Source: Elephas maximus indicus
Lineage: Eukaryota; Chordata; Mammalia; Proboscidea; Elephantidae
Direction of reading: 5' to 3'
DNA length: 64,000 nucleotides
Assembly: GCF_024166365.1 (NCBI RefSeq)
Contig: NC_064831.1
Coordinates: 48,609,768-48,673,767 of the forward strand
The notes under the pieces were generated by a model. It searched no databases, was not told the DNA's origin, and saw only the letters and a list, made by a program, of their open reading frames with translations. Below are positions 1 through 10,566 of the stretch, in pieces; the stretch's first letter is position 1; every line of letters begins with the position of its first letter. The position numbers and the translations under genes were made by a program.

Positions 1-148
1 AGCTCACTCAAGTGGTTAGTGGGGTAGAGGCCTCGGTTCCTCGCCGGCCGTGGGGTAAAGGCCTTGGTTCCTTGCTCTGTAAGCCTCCTCTACAGGGCTG
101 CTCACAACATGGCAATGGGCTCCTCTCAAACCAAGAGAGCTGCAAGTG

Positions 149-172
149 ACAGAGAGAGAGAGAGAGAGAGGG
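149..172. repeat. (GA)n microsatellite
   Basis: A run of about eleven GA dinucleotides. No gene or regulatory context is visible around it. Confidence 0.9.
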
Positions 173-1129
173 CATCCAAGACAGAAAGCCCAGTTTTCCA
201 GAATCTAACCCCGGAAGTGGCACTCCATCGCTTCTGCAGTAGGTTACTGTTCACACAGACCAGCCCTGGCACAGCATGTGGGAGGGGACCAGACAAGGGT
301 GTGAATATCAGGAGGTGGGACCCTTGGGGCCATCGTGGAGGCTGGCGGTCCTGAGAGGCTCACGGTGAGGCCCACAGTTGGAGGTGTCCAGATTGCAGCC
401 ATATGCCCTTGGGCAGGTCATTTAACCTCCCAGCCCTGGTCTGCTCTTACGTAAAAGGAGGGTAATACAGTCATGAGGGATCAGCCACGCACGTGGAAGC
501 ACCTTAAATCAGATGAAGTGTCCTACAGAGGCAAGGTGCCCTTCCTGTGATTAGTGTCACTGATAGCAGTGGCATCCGGTAGTGGGGACTCAGGCTGCTG
601 AGCTCTCAGGCCCACCCACCTGCACAAATCAGTGCAAGTATGTATTTCAGATTGCCCGTACCCAACATCAGATAATGAACTGTTGCAAAATACAGCTTGG
701 GCGGGACCTCTTTAATGGCCTGTTAGAGCTGATTTATAATTAGCCTTTCACTTGAAGGCATACAGGGAGTCTGAAGTTCTCGCTGGTTTGTAGTTGGAAA
801 TGATACGATTTCTTAATTTAAATGTTCCCCCTTAATCCTATTTACTTAGCAACCCTGATTTTTCTGTTCTAATAGATAATGCAAAAGCGTCAGCCCAGCC
901 CCTTGCCGAGCTGCCCAGAGTTTCGCTCAGCCCTGGCTGAATGAGGCTTTCATCTCCCATACTCCTCGCTCCTGACTGAGGCCTTCCCACTCACCCTGCA
1001 TCCTCCTCCCCGACTCTGCCCTAGCAGCTCTCAGAACAGACTTTCTAGTTAAGTCCCAAGACTGGCAGGGTAAATGCAGAAGAACTTTCTCACTACGGAA
1101 AGCTTTTCAGAATCCCCGTGGAGGGGAGG
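173..1129. other. Unannotated unique stretch with a possible MIR fragment
   Basis: No coding signal is recognisable. The part near 390-650 has MIR-like wording ('gggcaggtcatttaacctcc'), so a decayed MIR is likely there. The remainder shows no repeat, exon or RNA gene that I can support. Confidence 0.4.
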
Positions 1130-1490
1130 TGGGGCAGTGGTGTTTCAGCGGTAGAATTCTCCCCTTCCATGCAGGAGGCCCAGGTTCGATTCCCGGCCAG
1201 TGCACCTCTGTGCAGCCACCACCCACCTGTCAGTGGAGGCTTGTATGTTGCTGTGATGCTGAACAGGTTTCAGCTGAGCTTCCAGACTAAGACAGACTAG
1301 GAAGAAAGGCCTGGAGATCTGCTTCTGAAAATCAGCCAGCGAAAACCCTGTGCCTCCTAGTAGTCCTAACCTCAAGATCATGGGGATGGTATGGGACCAG
1401 GTAGCATTTTATTCCATTGTGCATGGGGGGGTGCCATGAATAGGGGGCTGACTCAACGGCAGCTAACGTCAACAAAGGATCGCCGCAGTG
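1130..1490 (+). mobile_element. tRNA-Gly-headed SINE with RTE-like body
   Basis: The head at about 1135-1205 reads like a tRNA-Gly gene, with an A-box-like 'tttcagcggtagaattctc' and a B box 'ggttcgattcc' at 1183-1193 (RNA polymerase III internal promoter). The body from about 1226 ('gtggaggcttgtatgttgct') matches two other places in this window, at 58815 and 60838. The element ends in an RTE/AfroSINE-like tail 'ctgactcaacggcagc' near 1485. Ordinary AfroSINEs in the window have a different head, so this is a separate subfamily. It is non-coding and presumably depended on RTE proteins to move. I saw no clear target duplication. Confidence 0.75.
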
Positions 1491-1516
1491 CTGAGCAGAC
1501 AGGAGCACTGGAGTAG

Positions 1517-1660
1517 GAGTCAAGGAATGGCTATTGAGCCTGGCCCTGATACTCAGCTTTGGTGTGGCCTTGGGCAGGTCACCTCACTGCTCCAGGGTGG
1601 CTTAGACCTGGCCGTGTAGGATGCCATTACCTACCAGTTATTCACTGAGGTCTCCTAAAC
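1517..1660 (+). mobile_element. MIR fragment
   Basis: The stretch around 'gtggccttgggcaggtcacctcactgc' resembles the MIR core. It is old and decayed. Confidence 0.5.
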
Positions 1661-1884
1661 CTTCCCAACGGCCTGCCTCCCCTACCTGCCCTGCAGCTCC
1701 TGCCAAAAATACAAGTATACGCAACCCCTGAAATGCTCCTCGGGGTTGTTTATCTCTGTGGGGTTGGGTTTTTTTTTGGGGGGGGGTTTGTTTTTTTCTT
1801 TTTCCTTCTGGACACTGGCAGGACTGAATTTTATGGGCCCTGCCCGGGGCACGGGATCATTATGGTTCTGAAAACTTAGCCTCT

Positions 1885-2367
1885 GTGCTTTAGGTGAAAG
1901 TTTACAGAGCATATTAGTTTCCCTTCTAACAGTTTGTACGTAAAGTGCTTCTTAACATCGCTCCATTCCCCACAACGTGTCAGCACTCTCCTCGTTGCCG
2001 CCCTGGCTTCCCTGTTTCCTTTCATCCTTCCTGCCATCTTTCTCATCTTCGCTTTTGGCCAAGTATTGCCCTTTTGATCTCACCTAACTGATTGTTCTAT
2101 GGAGCACATTCCTTTTGGGTCTTACTGTTTATTTTATGGGCCTGCCTATGGTTTGGCTGAAAGCTGGCCTCTGGGAACGGCTTTGGTGCCAGGTCAGAAG
2201 GGTGTCTTAGGGCCATAAACTCAGGGGTTCCGCCAGTCTCTGTCAGACCACTAAGTCTGGTCTTTTTTGTGGATTTGATTTTTTGTTCTACAGTTTTTTC
2301 TCCCGCTCTGTCCGGGACGGTCTGTTGTAAGCCCAGTCAGAGCAGCCGGTAATTAGCCTCATCTTTA
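1885..2367 (-). mobile_element. L1 3' UTR fragment
   Basis: On the plus strand it starts 'gtgctttaggtgaaagtttac', the complement of the end of the L1 3' UTR. It continues through 'gtctctgtcagaccactaag', also seen at about 13135 in another copy. It is a 5'-truncated L1 with no coding part, older than the copy at 46.5 kb. Confidence 0.7.
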
Positions 2368-2371
2368 TGGG

Positions 2372-2426
2372 TCACTATGAGTCGGAATCGACTCGATGAC
2401 AACAGGTTTTTTTTTTTTTTTTTTTA
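2372..2426 (+). mobile_element. AfroSINE 3' fragment
   Basis: Only the last part of the SINE remains: 'ctatgagtcggaatcgactc' followed by a T-rich tail. It abuts a copy of the target motif 'atgggtca', which recurs on both sides of the neighbouring minus-strand SINE. Confidence 0.75.
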
Positions 2427-2436
2427 ATGGGTCATA

Positions 2437-2589
2437 AACCCTCTGCTGTTGAGTCAATTCCAACTCATAGCAACCCTGTAAGACAGAGTAGAGCTGCCCC
2501 ATAGGGTTTCCACGGAGCAGCTGGTAGATTCAAACGGCAGATCTTCTGGTTAGCAGCCGAATACTTAACCGCTGTGCCACCAGGGCTCC
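2437..2589 (-). mobile_element. AfroSINE (minus)
   Basis: Full-length tRNA-derived SINE: 'gagtcaattccaactcatag' marks the 3' side and 'caccagggctcc' the 5' end. It is bracketed by 'atgggtcata' on the left (about 2427-2436) and 'atggatcata' on the right (about 2595-2604), an imperfect target duplication. Confidence 0.9.
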
Positions 2590-2604
2590 TTTTTTATGGA
2601 TCAT

Positions 2605-2790
2605 AGCTAAACCTTACTGAGCACTCACTATGCACCAGGCACTGTTCTACCTCATTTAACCTTCACAACAATCCTTAGGGTGTAACCAGCATCATGTCCA
2701 TGTTACATATGAGCAAACTGAGGCTCAGAGAAGGTGAGCAGCTTATTCAAAGTCACCCAGGATTTAAACACAGGGGGTTGAAACCAGAGC
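2605..2790 (-). mobile_element. MIR
   Basis: It carries 'cactatgcaccaggcactgt' and 'aaactgaggctcagagaaggtgag', diagnostic MIR wording. It also contains a chance open frame that I do not regard as coding. Confidence 0.75.
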
Positions 2791-3198
2791 AGGCTCTCTT
2801 AAGTTTTATAATTTCTTTCCCCATGAAGAATGTAAACTTCCTGACCACAGGCCCTATTCCTTTACACACAGTCAGCATCTATAAGTGTATGCTGATGGGT
2901 AACAGGCTTCTCTCTGGGCATTTTAAGCATTTGGCAAAGCATAAACTCTATCTCTACCTTTGCACACAGCATCTGATCTGATATGTTAGAGCAAACAAAT
3001 TTAGTACAGCAGGCAAATTCAAACTTTTAGCTGACTCATGGGATTATGTTTTCTCAGTGCTTATTGTGCAAATAAGAAGGGAAGCCTAGAGAGACTGGAT
3101 GCTTCCCATCATACAGCTCATGGCAACAGAGCCAGGATGGGTAGAGGACTCCCGCTCCCTTCCAGAGCTCAGGAGTTCAGTCAAGGGCCATGGCCCTC

Positions 3199-3350
3199 AG
3201 TGGTTCTCAACTCAGGAAGTTTTGCAGCCCCCACCCCTGCCTCTTGAGACATTTGGCAATGTCTGGAGACAGTTTTGGTTGTCACAGATGAGGAGGAAGA
3301 TGCTACTGGATCTAGTGAGTAAACACCATACAGTACAGATGACAGCTCCC
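3199..3350 (+). mobile_element. MER20 DNA transposon, first part
   Basis: 'agtggttctcaactcaggaa' followed by 'acatttggcaatgtctggag' is the start of MER20 (hAT-Charlie group, non-autonomous). It is interrupted by an RTE insertion. The second part resumes at about 4333. Confidence 0.8.
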
Positions 3351-3361
3351 ATAAGAGACTT

Positions 3362-4321
3362 TTGTTGTTGTTGTTGTTGTTAGGTGCCATCGAGTCAGTT
3401 CTGACTCATAGCAACCCTATGCACAACAGAACAAAACACTGCCCAGTCCTGCACCGTCCTTAGAATCGTTACGCTTGAGCTCATTGTTGCAGCCACTGTG
3501 TCATTCCATCTCATTGAGGTCTTCCTCTTTTCCACTGACCCTGTACTCTGCCAAGCATGATGTCCTTCTCCAGGGACCGATCCCTGCTGACAACATGTCC
3601 AAAGTATGTAAGATGCAGTCTCGCCATCCTTGCTTCTAAGGAGCATTCTTGTTGTACTTCTTCCAAGACAGATTTGTTTGTTCTTTTGGCCGTCCATGGT
3701 ATTTCAATATTCTTCACCAACGCCACAATTCGAAGGTGTCAATTCTTCTTTGGTCTTCCTTATTCATTGTCCAGCTTTCACATGCATATGATGCAATTGA
3801 AACCACCATGGCTTGGGTCAGGTGCACCTTAGTCTTCAAGATGACATCTTTGCTTTTCAACACTTTAGAGAGGTCCTTTGCAGCAGATTTGCCCAACGCA
3901 ATGTGTTTTTTGATTTCTTGACTGCTGCTTCCATGGATAATGATTGTGGATCCTAAGTAAAATGAAATCCTTGAAACTTCAATCTTGTCTACGTTTATCA
4001 TGATGTGGATTATTGGTCCAATTGTGAGGATTTTTGTTTTCTTTATGTTGAGGTATAACCCATACTGAATGCTGTCTTTGATCTTCATCAGTACGTGCTT
4101 CAAGTCTTCTTCACTTTCAGCAAGCAAGATTGTGGCATCTGCACAATGCAGGTTGTTAATGAGTCTTCCTCCGATCCTGATGCACTGTTCTTCTTCATAT
4201 AGTCCAGCTTCTCGGATTATTTGCTCAGCAAACAGATTGAATAGGTAGAAATGATGAAGTGAAAGAACTGAACGGACGATTTCAAAGAGCAGCTCAAGAA
4301 GACAAAGTATGATAATGACAA
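3362..4321 (-). mobile_element. RTE/BovB-like LINE insertion with inverted 5' end
   Basis: The 3' part runs on the minus strand (about 3362-4247) and its (CAACAA)n tail appears as (GTT)n at the left. The minus-strand frame in 3395-3726 encodes the RTE C-terminal motif YFGHVVSRDRSLEKD, and 3714-4127 encodes LAESEEDLKHVLMKIKD after the RT. From about 4248 to 4321 the direction flips: the plus strand reads 'aatgatgaagtgaaagaact', an upstream RTE coding piece (NDEVKELNGRF). The whole is flanked by 'ataagagactt' at 3351-3361 and 4322-4332. A 3' part plus an inverted 5' part inside one target duplication is the twin-priming signature. Frames are broken. Confidence 0.85.
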
Positions 4322-4332
4322 ATAAGAGACTT

Positions 4333-4382
4333 ATTTGACCTAAAATGTTAACAGCGCCAAGACTGAGATACTCTGGTCTGTG
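4333..4382 (+). mobile_element. MER20, second part
   Basis: 'gacctaaaatgttaacagcg' and 'ccaagactgaga' correspond to the end of MER20 and continue the element broken at 3350. Confidence 0.65.
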
Positions 4383-5721
4383 GGACGCACCAATTCCCTC
4401 TAAGGCCCTTCATTCCTGTCGTTACATCTACAGCTGGGCCCCTTGTGTTAACCTTTAGTCCTAGCATTCAGCAGTGTACCTGGCATGTAACCTATGTGAG
4501 TAAATGTTTACTGAGTGTAAGAGATGAGAGGACACTGGGGAGAGTGAGGGAGGGGAAAGGAAGAGAAAATGTCGGAAAAAGATATCATGCTTTCCTGGTG
4601 GGCAAACAAAGTCAACACTGTATATGAATCAAGGCCTCTGTTCATCAAGTAGTAAACTACTGACTGTGTGAAGTCAATTCTTGCTTATCTTTCCAGAGAG
4701 AAGACCAGCTCTGAATAACTTAATTACAGCTTAGCATAATTCAGACCAATAATAACAAAGTGAATTAAACAGAAAGACCAAGCCCTGCTACAGAAATCTC
4801 CCCTGTTAAAGTAAGTCTTGACCGACAGGCAGGATGGAGCCAACAAGGGCTGAATGCCCTGCCCTTTATAAAAAATAACTGGCTCTTTAGAGGTGTCCAC
4901 TGGGAAAACTGCAGCAGTTACAACTGTCATTGAGAAGATATGATAGACGGCTCTCATTCCACACCTGCTGGGCCTCGGAGGAGGGCTGGCCCCAAGCGGA
5001 CAGGGGGCTGGAAATCCAAATATCCGAACGCATCGCAGTTTATGTTCCTGCCCCTGACCAAATGACAAACTGCTCCCCCCTCCACCGTGTCTGGCAGGTG
5101 ATACACTGCCCCCCTCCCCTCCACAAGTGGGATAATCTGTCAGCAGCTACTATTCTCAGGAATGGGTTGGGGGTGGACAGAGTCAGGCCATAGCGGTTGG
5201 GCACAGAGGAGGGGGTGGGGTCTGTGAGCCTGCAGGCCTTGGGAAATGCAGCTGCAGTGTCCCTCGTGTCCTTGGCCAGCTGCGGTGGGCACCTAGGCAA
5301 TGTCTGGAAGCTGTCAGGTAGGAATCCAGCTTCTTGGCATTTCCCTCCCCTCCCTGCTTCTGTAATTCTCCCAGCTCCCAGATCATAGGGAGCCTCTCCC
5401 CACCTCCCCTTCCCACTTCTCCATCAGTGCCCTTCTTCCAAGGCTCAAATGACACCTCACAGGGGATGCTTTTCCCCAGGCCCGAAGTCGGGAGCGTGCT
5501 GTCCCCACTCTATGCCCCAACTGCACACGTGCCTCCATCACAGACACGGGGCACATTGGCCCACCTGCCTGGTAGTAGCCACAACCCTGCCTGTGTGCTG
5601 GTCTTTGTTCTGCCACCACCTTGAGTGCTGTCACCACCCACCCTCTCACTGGGTCCTCTGCGTGCCCCTCCACCACAGGCTGACTGATCACAACAGTGAT
5701 GGAGCTTAACTTTCAAGACCC
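4383..5721. other. Mostly unique, GC-richer DNA without recognisable genes
   Basis: Only a weak MIR/L2-like scrap ('gtacctggcatgtaac', near 4475) stands out. Several overlapping open frames exist on both strands at 5.0-5.7 kb. They are short, low-complexity and unlike any family I know, so I treat them as chance. Confidence 0.4.
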
Positions 5722-5880
5722 TTACCTGCACAGGCCCTCCCTCACCTGCACAGGCTCTCACTCACCTGCACAAACCCCTCCCTCACCTGCACAGGCCCTC
5801 CCTCACCTGCGAAAGCCCTCCCTCACCTGCACAGGCCATTCCCTCACCTGCACAGGCCACTCTCTCACCTGCATAGGTGC
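5722..5880 (+). repeat. 20-21 bp minisatellite, 8 units
   Basis: Units begin with 'cacctgca' or close variants at 5723, 5743, 5763, 5783, 5803, 5823, 5844 and 5865, each followed by a variable pyrimidine-rich part such as 'caggccctccct'. The period is 20 bp for the first six units and 21 bp for the last two. Confidence 0.95.
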
Positions 5881-5957
5881 CTTCCAGAGCCCCTACCTGA
5901 TCGCCTTTCAGTGATTTTATATTCCCTTTCTTAAAGCATACCCTCAAAATGGCATCT

Positions 5958-6020
5958 AAGGTCGATTTGGGCTCAAGGGACCCTATAAGACAGAGTAGAA
6001 TGGCCCCATATGGTCTTTTC
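5958..6020 (-). mobile_element. AfroSINE fragment
   Basis: 'gaccctataagacagagtag' plus 'aatggccccata' matches the middle of a minus-strand AfroSINE. Both ends are missing. Confidence 0.6.
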
Positions 6021-6487
6021 ACATTTGGTGCTTCTAAGCCCAGCTCCTGCCCTTTACTTGAGCAGTCAGGTTTGGGATCCAAATGTAGCCCTGCTAAATT
6101 TTATCTGTTCAGACTCATTTTCTCTCTTTCTCCTTCTTACCCTTTGTTAAAGTCCTGGGTTTTGTTTCTAGAATCACTTGTAGCTGCTTGACTTCAGAAA
6201 GCTGATGAACTCCTAATCTGTATTTTTATCCAGATCAGTGACAAAATTGCTGGCTAAGAAAAAGCCAAGGTCAGACCCTAAATCAAGACATAGGAGTCCC
6301 CACTCCAGGGACATACCAATCCATCCATCAGTGCTGTTTGGGTACATTGGTCCAGTTGGTTACTCATCGACCTAACCGTTCTTGCAGCCAGCCCATATTT
6401 CCCCCATTTTTCCACAAGGGTATTTCTTGAGAAAATTTACAGAAATGCTGCTCAATCCTCCTCTTCCTTCCCAACCTGTCAGTCCCA

Positions 6488-6690
6488 GCACCAGTGCTGT
6501 CAAGTCAGCTCTGACTCATGGCAACCCCGCGTGTGTCAGAACAGAACTGTGCTCCCCAGGGTTTTCAATTGCTGATTTTTTGGAAGTAGATCACCACGTC
6601 TTTCTTCTAAGAAGCCTCTGGGTGAACTAGAACCTCCAACTTTTCAGTCAGCAGCCGAGTGTGTTAACCATTTGCATCACCCAAAACCCC
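6488..6690 (-). mobile_element. AfroSINE, longer variant (minus)
   Basis: It contains 'caagtcagctctgactcatg' and 'aacctccaacttttcagtca' but carries a middle block ('ggaagtagatcaccacgtct') that the commoner short form lacks. The same block occurs in the copy at 10567-10767, so these two are one subfamily. Confidence 0.85.
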
Positions 6691-8142
6691 TTCCAGCCTT
6701 TATGCCCTTGTTTCTTCAGTCTCTGAGTCCTACTGAATCTACCTCAAGATGTCTCCTGTACACCTCCCTCCTCTATGTTTCTACAGCCACCCACCTCGTC
6801 CAGACTTTCTCATTCACCTAGACCCCTCTCACCTTAATACTTAGATTCTTTTCAGAAAAGATTTAAGGTAGTTGAGCTTATGTATGTATATGTGTGTGTT
6901 TACATATATAGATAGATACAGATAGATAAATGCACTGATCTTGTCCCAGAATAGTCACTCATCATCATATTTGTCTGTTGATTGTCTTACCTGGAAGACA
7001 CTCTTACTAGTTTTTTATTCTGGAAGGTGGCTTTTTTTCCCCCCTAATTCTACACTCTAGTATTTCTTTGGTGATCTTCTTCCAAAATGACAAAGAATTT
7101 AGAAACATTTTCAATTTATTTTTAACAACTGCGTCATCAAATAAAGAATTCAGGGTTGGTGATGGAATAGGGAGGGAGGGAGGGGGAAAAGACCTTAATT
7201 AGCTTTGGCTTTTATAGAAAATTCCATCAGTGCTGGTTGAACTGGGGTGTGACATTTCATTGGGTCTAATCATAAGGAGGCAATCACAATTGCTGAGAAT
7301 ATATTTACTGGTTTTTATGATGCCATTTTTAAAACTCTGTACAGAAGCCAATTTCCTTAAAAGAAAATTATTCTACCAAGGTTTTTGAGAATACGCAAAC
7401 CCAAAATTTCTCTCTTCGCCTACATCAGCTCATCTGGCTCTAACGCTCCAGTTCTGAGTACAGACACAGGGGGAAACTCAGAGCCTCTGCCTCTCCACCC
7501 TTCAGGAATTCTCTGCAGCCTGAAGTGGGTAGGGAGACTTGAGGATAAAAAGAAAAACTAGATTTCTGTTCTACCTCTTGTTTTTAGGGAGCGGGAGTGA
7601 AATCCTGGCTCAGCTATGCTCCTGGACAGGCTGGAATTTAATGGGATTCTTAAGATGTGTGGGCAGAGAGAAAGGCAAGTAGCTGCAGGTGGTCGAGGAC
7701 CAACCTAAGGGCCAAGGAACTGAGGGGCAAGGCCAGTGGGTGAGAGTTATGCATGGCTCAGTGACAGCAAAGCTCCTTGAACCGGCAGGAAGGGCGGACA
7801 AGCCGCAGCACCCTCTCCTTTTCCTTTCTTCTCTGCCGCTCCTCCGACACTCGCCCCCAACCAGAAACCCCGGGACCCTTTGTCCCTCTAAGTTCCCAGG
7901 GTATCTCCAATGGTATTCCTACCCTCCCCTACTGCTCTCTATGCCCTTGACCCCCTTCCCCACCAGACGGGACCTACCTGGACAACAGGGTGGTGACTTG
8001 CTCATCTTTGCATCCTGAACAGTCCTGGCACATGGCAGGTGTTAAGTAACTATGTCTTCAAGACAAAGCAAAGTTTGTGTTGCATCACTACGAGGCTCCT
8101 GCCCTTGAGTTTGTGAACTTTATGCTCAATTCCATGTAATTT
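6691..8142. other. No gene or confident repeat
   Basis: Holds short T-rich and TATG/GATA-type simple repeats near 6880-6925 and a G-rich run near 7170. No exon, RNA gene or mobile element is recognisable. Confidence 0.4.
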
Positions 8143-8147
8143 CCTTC

Positions 8148-8473
8148 TGTCTTAGTTACCTACTGCTGCTGTAACAGAAGTACCACGAGTGGCTGACTTT
8201 AAAGAACAGAAGTTTATTTTCTCTCAGTTCTGGAGGCTGAAAGTCCAGATCAGGGTCTCAGCCTTCCTTGCAGGTCATCGCAGGCTTTCCTTGGTTCCTT
8301 GGCTCGTACGTGTCTTTCCCTTGTGTGCCTTTGTGTCTAGTCTGCTCTTTTTATTACTTGGAAGTGATAGGTTTAGGATACACTACACCCTATTTCCAAA
8401 CAGGATCACATCCACCATTATAGGTATTAGAATTCAACACATATTTTGTGGGGACACAATTCAATCCGTAACA
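8148..8473 (-). mobile_element. Solo MaLR-type LTR
   Basis: On the plus strand it starts 'tgtcttagttacctactgct' and ends 'caattcaatccgtaaca', so TG...CA ends are intact, and it is flanked by a perfect 5-bp duplication 'ccttc' at 8143-8147 and 8474-8478. Wording such as 'cagttctggaggctgaaagt' is typical of the MLT/MST/THE1 group read in reverse. No internal retroviral sequence is present, so it is a solo LTR left by recombination between the two LTRs of a provirus-like element. The exact subfamily is not determined. Confidence 0.85.
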
Positions 8474-8632
8474 CCTTCCTTTATTTACTAAAGTATTATC
8501 ATGTAGCTCACCAGCACTCTAGCTTTGAGGTTACAAATGCCAGAGTGGTTAGCCCCAAGTCACTAATGAGTGGAAAATGGGGTATAGTGTTACCAAATCA
8601 GAAATAAATTTTGTAAAACTGAGGCTTTCAAT

Positions 8633-9097
8633 TAAAAAGCAAAGATGTCACTTTAAGGACTAAGGAGCGTCTAACTGAAGCCAGGGTGTTTTCAATCGCC
8701 TCATATGCATGTGAAAGCTAAACAATGAAGGAGGAAGACTGAAAAAGAATTGACACCTTTGAATTGTGGTATTGGTGAAGAATATTGAATATACCATGGA
8801 CTGTCTTAGAAGAAGTACAGCCAGAATGCTCCTTAGAAGTGAGGATGGCGAGACTTCATCTCATATACTTTGGACATATTATCAGGAGGGACCCTGGAAA
8901 AGGATGTCATGCTTGGTAAAGTAGAGGATCAGCAAAAAAGAGGAAGACCCTCAACGAGATGGGTTGACACAGTGGCTGTAACAATGGCTCAAGCATAACA
9001 ACAACTGTGAAGATGGCACAGGACCGGGCAGTGTTTCATTCTGCTGTACGTAGGGTCACTATGAGACGGAACTGACTCGACAGCACGTGAAAACAAC
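8633..9097 (+). mobile_element. 5'-truncated RTE/BovB-like LINE
   Basis: It begins in the RTE coding region ('aaagatgtcactttaaggac') and runs to the 3' end ('gactcgacagcacgtgaaaacaac'). It contains the decayed C-terminal motif around 'ctttggacatattatcagga' and is flanked by a perfect 12-bp duplication 'gaggctttcaat' at 8621-8632 and 9098-9109. Frames are broken by stops and indels. Only about 465 bp of the element is present. Confidence 0.9.
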
Positions 9098-9147
9098 GAG
9101 GCTTTCAATGCTAAAGGAAAGGTATAAAATGAGTAGGATACGTTCAT

Positions 9148-9261
9148 TCATCCACCTTTTTATTCCATATGCAACTACTGGGGCACTCCCGTGTACCAGG
9201 CAATGTGCTGGGCTCTGGGGCACAAAACGAGGAAGACATAGTCATCGCCACCTGCTAGGCA
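9148..9261 (-). mobile_element. L2-like fragment
   Basis: 'gtgtaccaggcaatgtgctg' is the common reverse-orientation L2/MIR 3' wording. It is interrupted just downstream by an AfroSINE. Confidence 0.45.
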
Positions 9262-9273
9262 CTCTCAGCTCTA

Positions 9274-9438
9274 AAAAACCAAAAACCCGTTGCCGTCTAG
9301 TTGATTCTGACTCATAGCGACCCTATAGGACAGAGTAGTAGTGCCCCATAGAGTTTCTAAGGAGCATCTGGTGGATTTGAACTGCTGACCTTTTGGTTAG
9401 CAGCCATAGCACTTAGCCACTACACCACCAGGGTTTCC
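9274..9438 (-). mobile_element. AfroSINE (minus) with perfect TSD
   Basis: Full-length element flanked by 'ctctcagctcta' at 9262-9273 and 9439-9450, which fixes both ends exactly. The A-rich left edge is the SINE tail read in reverse. Confidence 0.95.
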
Positions 9439-9539
9439 CTCTCAGCTCTAGACCTTTCTTAAACATTCAGCAAGCGGCTCATGAGCCCTTGAGGTGCTGA
9501 AATGCCTCTCCCGGCCCTTTGTTATTTTTTTTTATTTTT

Positions 9540-9835
9540 AACAAACACTTCTATCATATGCGAGGATCATTTATAAACATTATAAATAATTTACATAGGC
9601 ACTTTATGAATATTAATTCATTTTATCTTTATCCCAACTCTATGAGGTATGGATAATCTGTTATCATTTATTACACACGGATAATGGATAATCTCTTCAA
9701 TCCTTACAACAACTGAGTGAGGACAATATTGCTAGTTCCAGTCTCAAATAAAGGAGATGAAGCTCAAAAAAGCTAACTAATTTGCCCAGAATCCCACAGC
9801 CTGCTAAGTGGCAGAACCAGGATTTGATTTCTGAG
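9540..9835 (-). mobile_element. MIR
   Basis: Contains 'ggagatgaagctcaaaaaag' and 'cccacagcctgctaagtggcag', MIR core wording in reverse orientation. Confidence 0.65.
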
Positions 9836-10566
9836 CAGAGAGAGTGCCCTGATAGTTGCATAGTGAATAGATAAGTGGATGAAAAAGCAAGCCCTACTTA
9901 TTAATACCTTCTCTTTAGCATTGCAAGCATGGCCCTTAAACCCTGCTAGAGTCTGTCACTGGATTTGCCTGCTGTGAATTCAGAGGCTGAAGGGGGAGGG
10001 CAGCGTCCAAGAACAGAGACTAAGAAGAGGGATGCGGGAGGTGGCTTGTGATGAGGCTTTAGAAGCAGCATGGCCCCTTGGGTAACAGGAAACCTGAAGA
10101 GTCAAGGTATAGTTGGCGGGACCCGAGGGGTAAGAGCTTTGTGCCCATAGGCCACCTTGAGTCTGGTCCTGGCGTGAATCATTCTAACTGCCACATGCAA
10201 ACAGGTACTGCTCCATGAGTCCCTGGTCACCAGCAAGCCAGGCTTCCAATTCACTTGCCCACTTCAGAGCAGGCTTCAGCCGGGCCTTGCTGCCCAGCCC
10301 CTAGATACCTGCCTGGGATGTGGGCGTGGGAGCTGATGCCAAGGCCTGTCTACATGAGCCAAGCTGGAGGTCCCCCAACAGCCAGGGACAAAACAAAGAG
10401 CAGGTCTCTGGGAGCAGGCCACCTGTGCAAAGAAGGCAGGGCAGACACCAAGGGGAGCAGGTCTTCATCCACCTGCAGACCTCCAAGCACGAGAACCCAC
10501 ACCGCCTGGAACACAGGGGTGGATATTTATATGAACACGTACACATACACACGCGAGTTTGGCACA

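Noticed and set aside
1145..1381. Possible functional tRNA-Gly gene inside 1135-1205
   Set aside because: The tRNA-like head is continuous with a SINE body and has mismatches in the stems. It is a SINE promoter, not a tRNA gene.
2694..2981. 95-codon open frame
   Set aside because: Its first part is a MIR, so it is not a gene.
5722..5880. Repeat-rich coding exon (Pro/Thr/Cys repeats)
   Set aside because: The unit length changes from 20 to 21 bp and no conserved frame continues outside the array.
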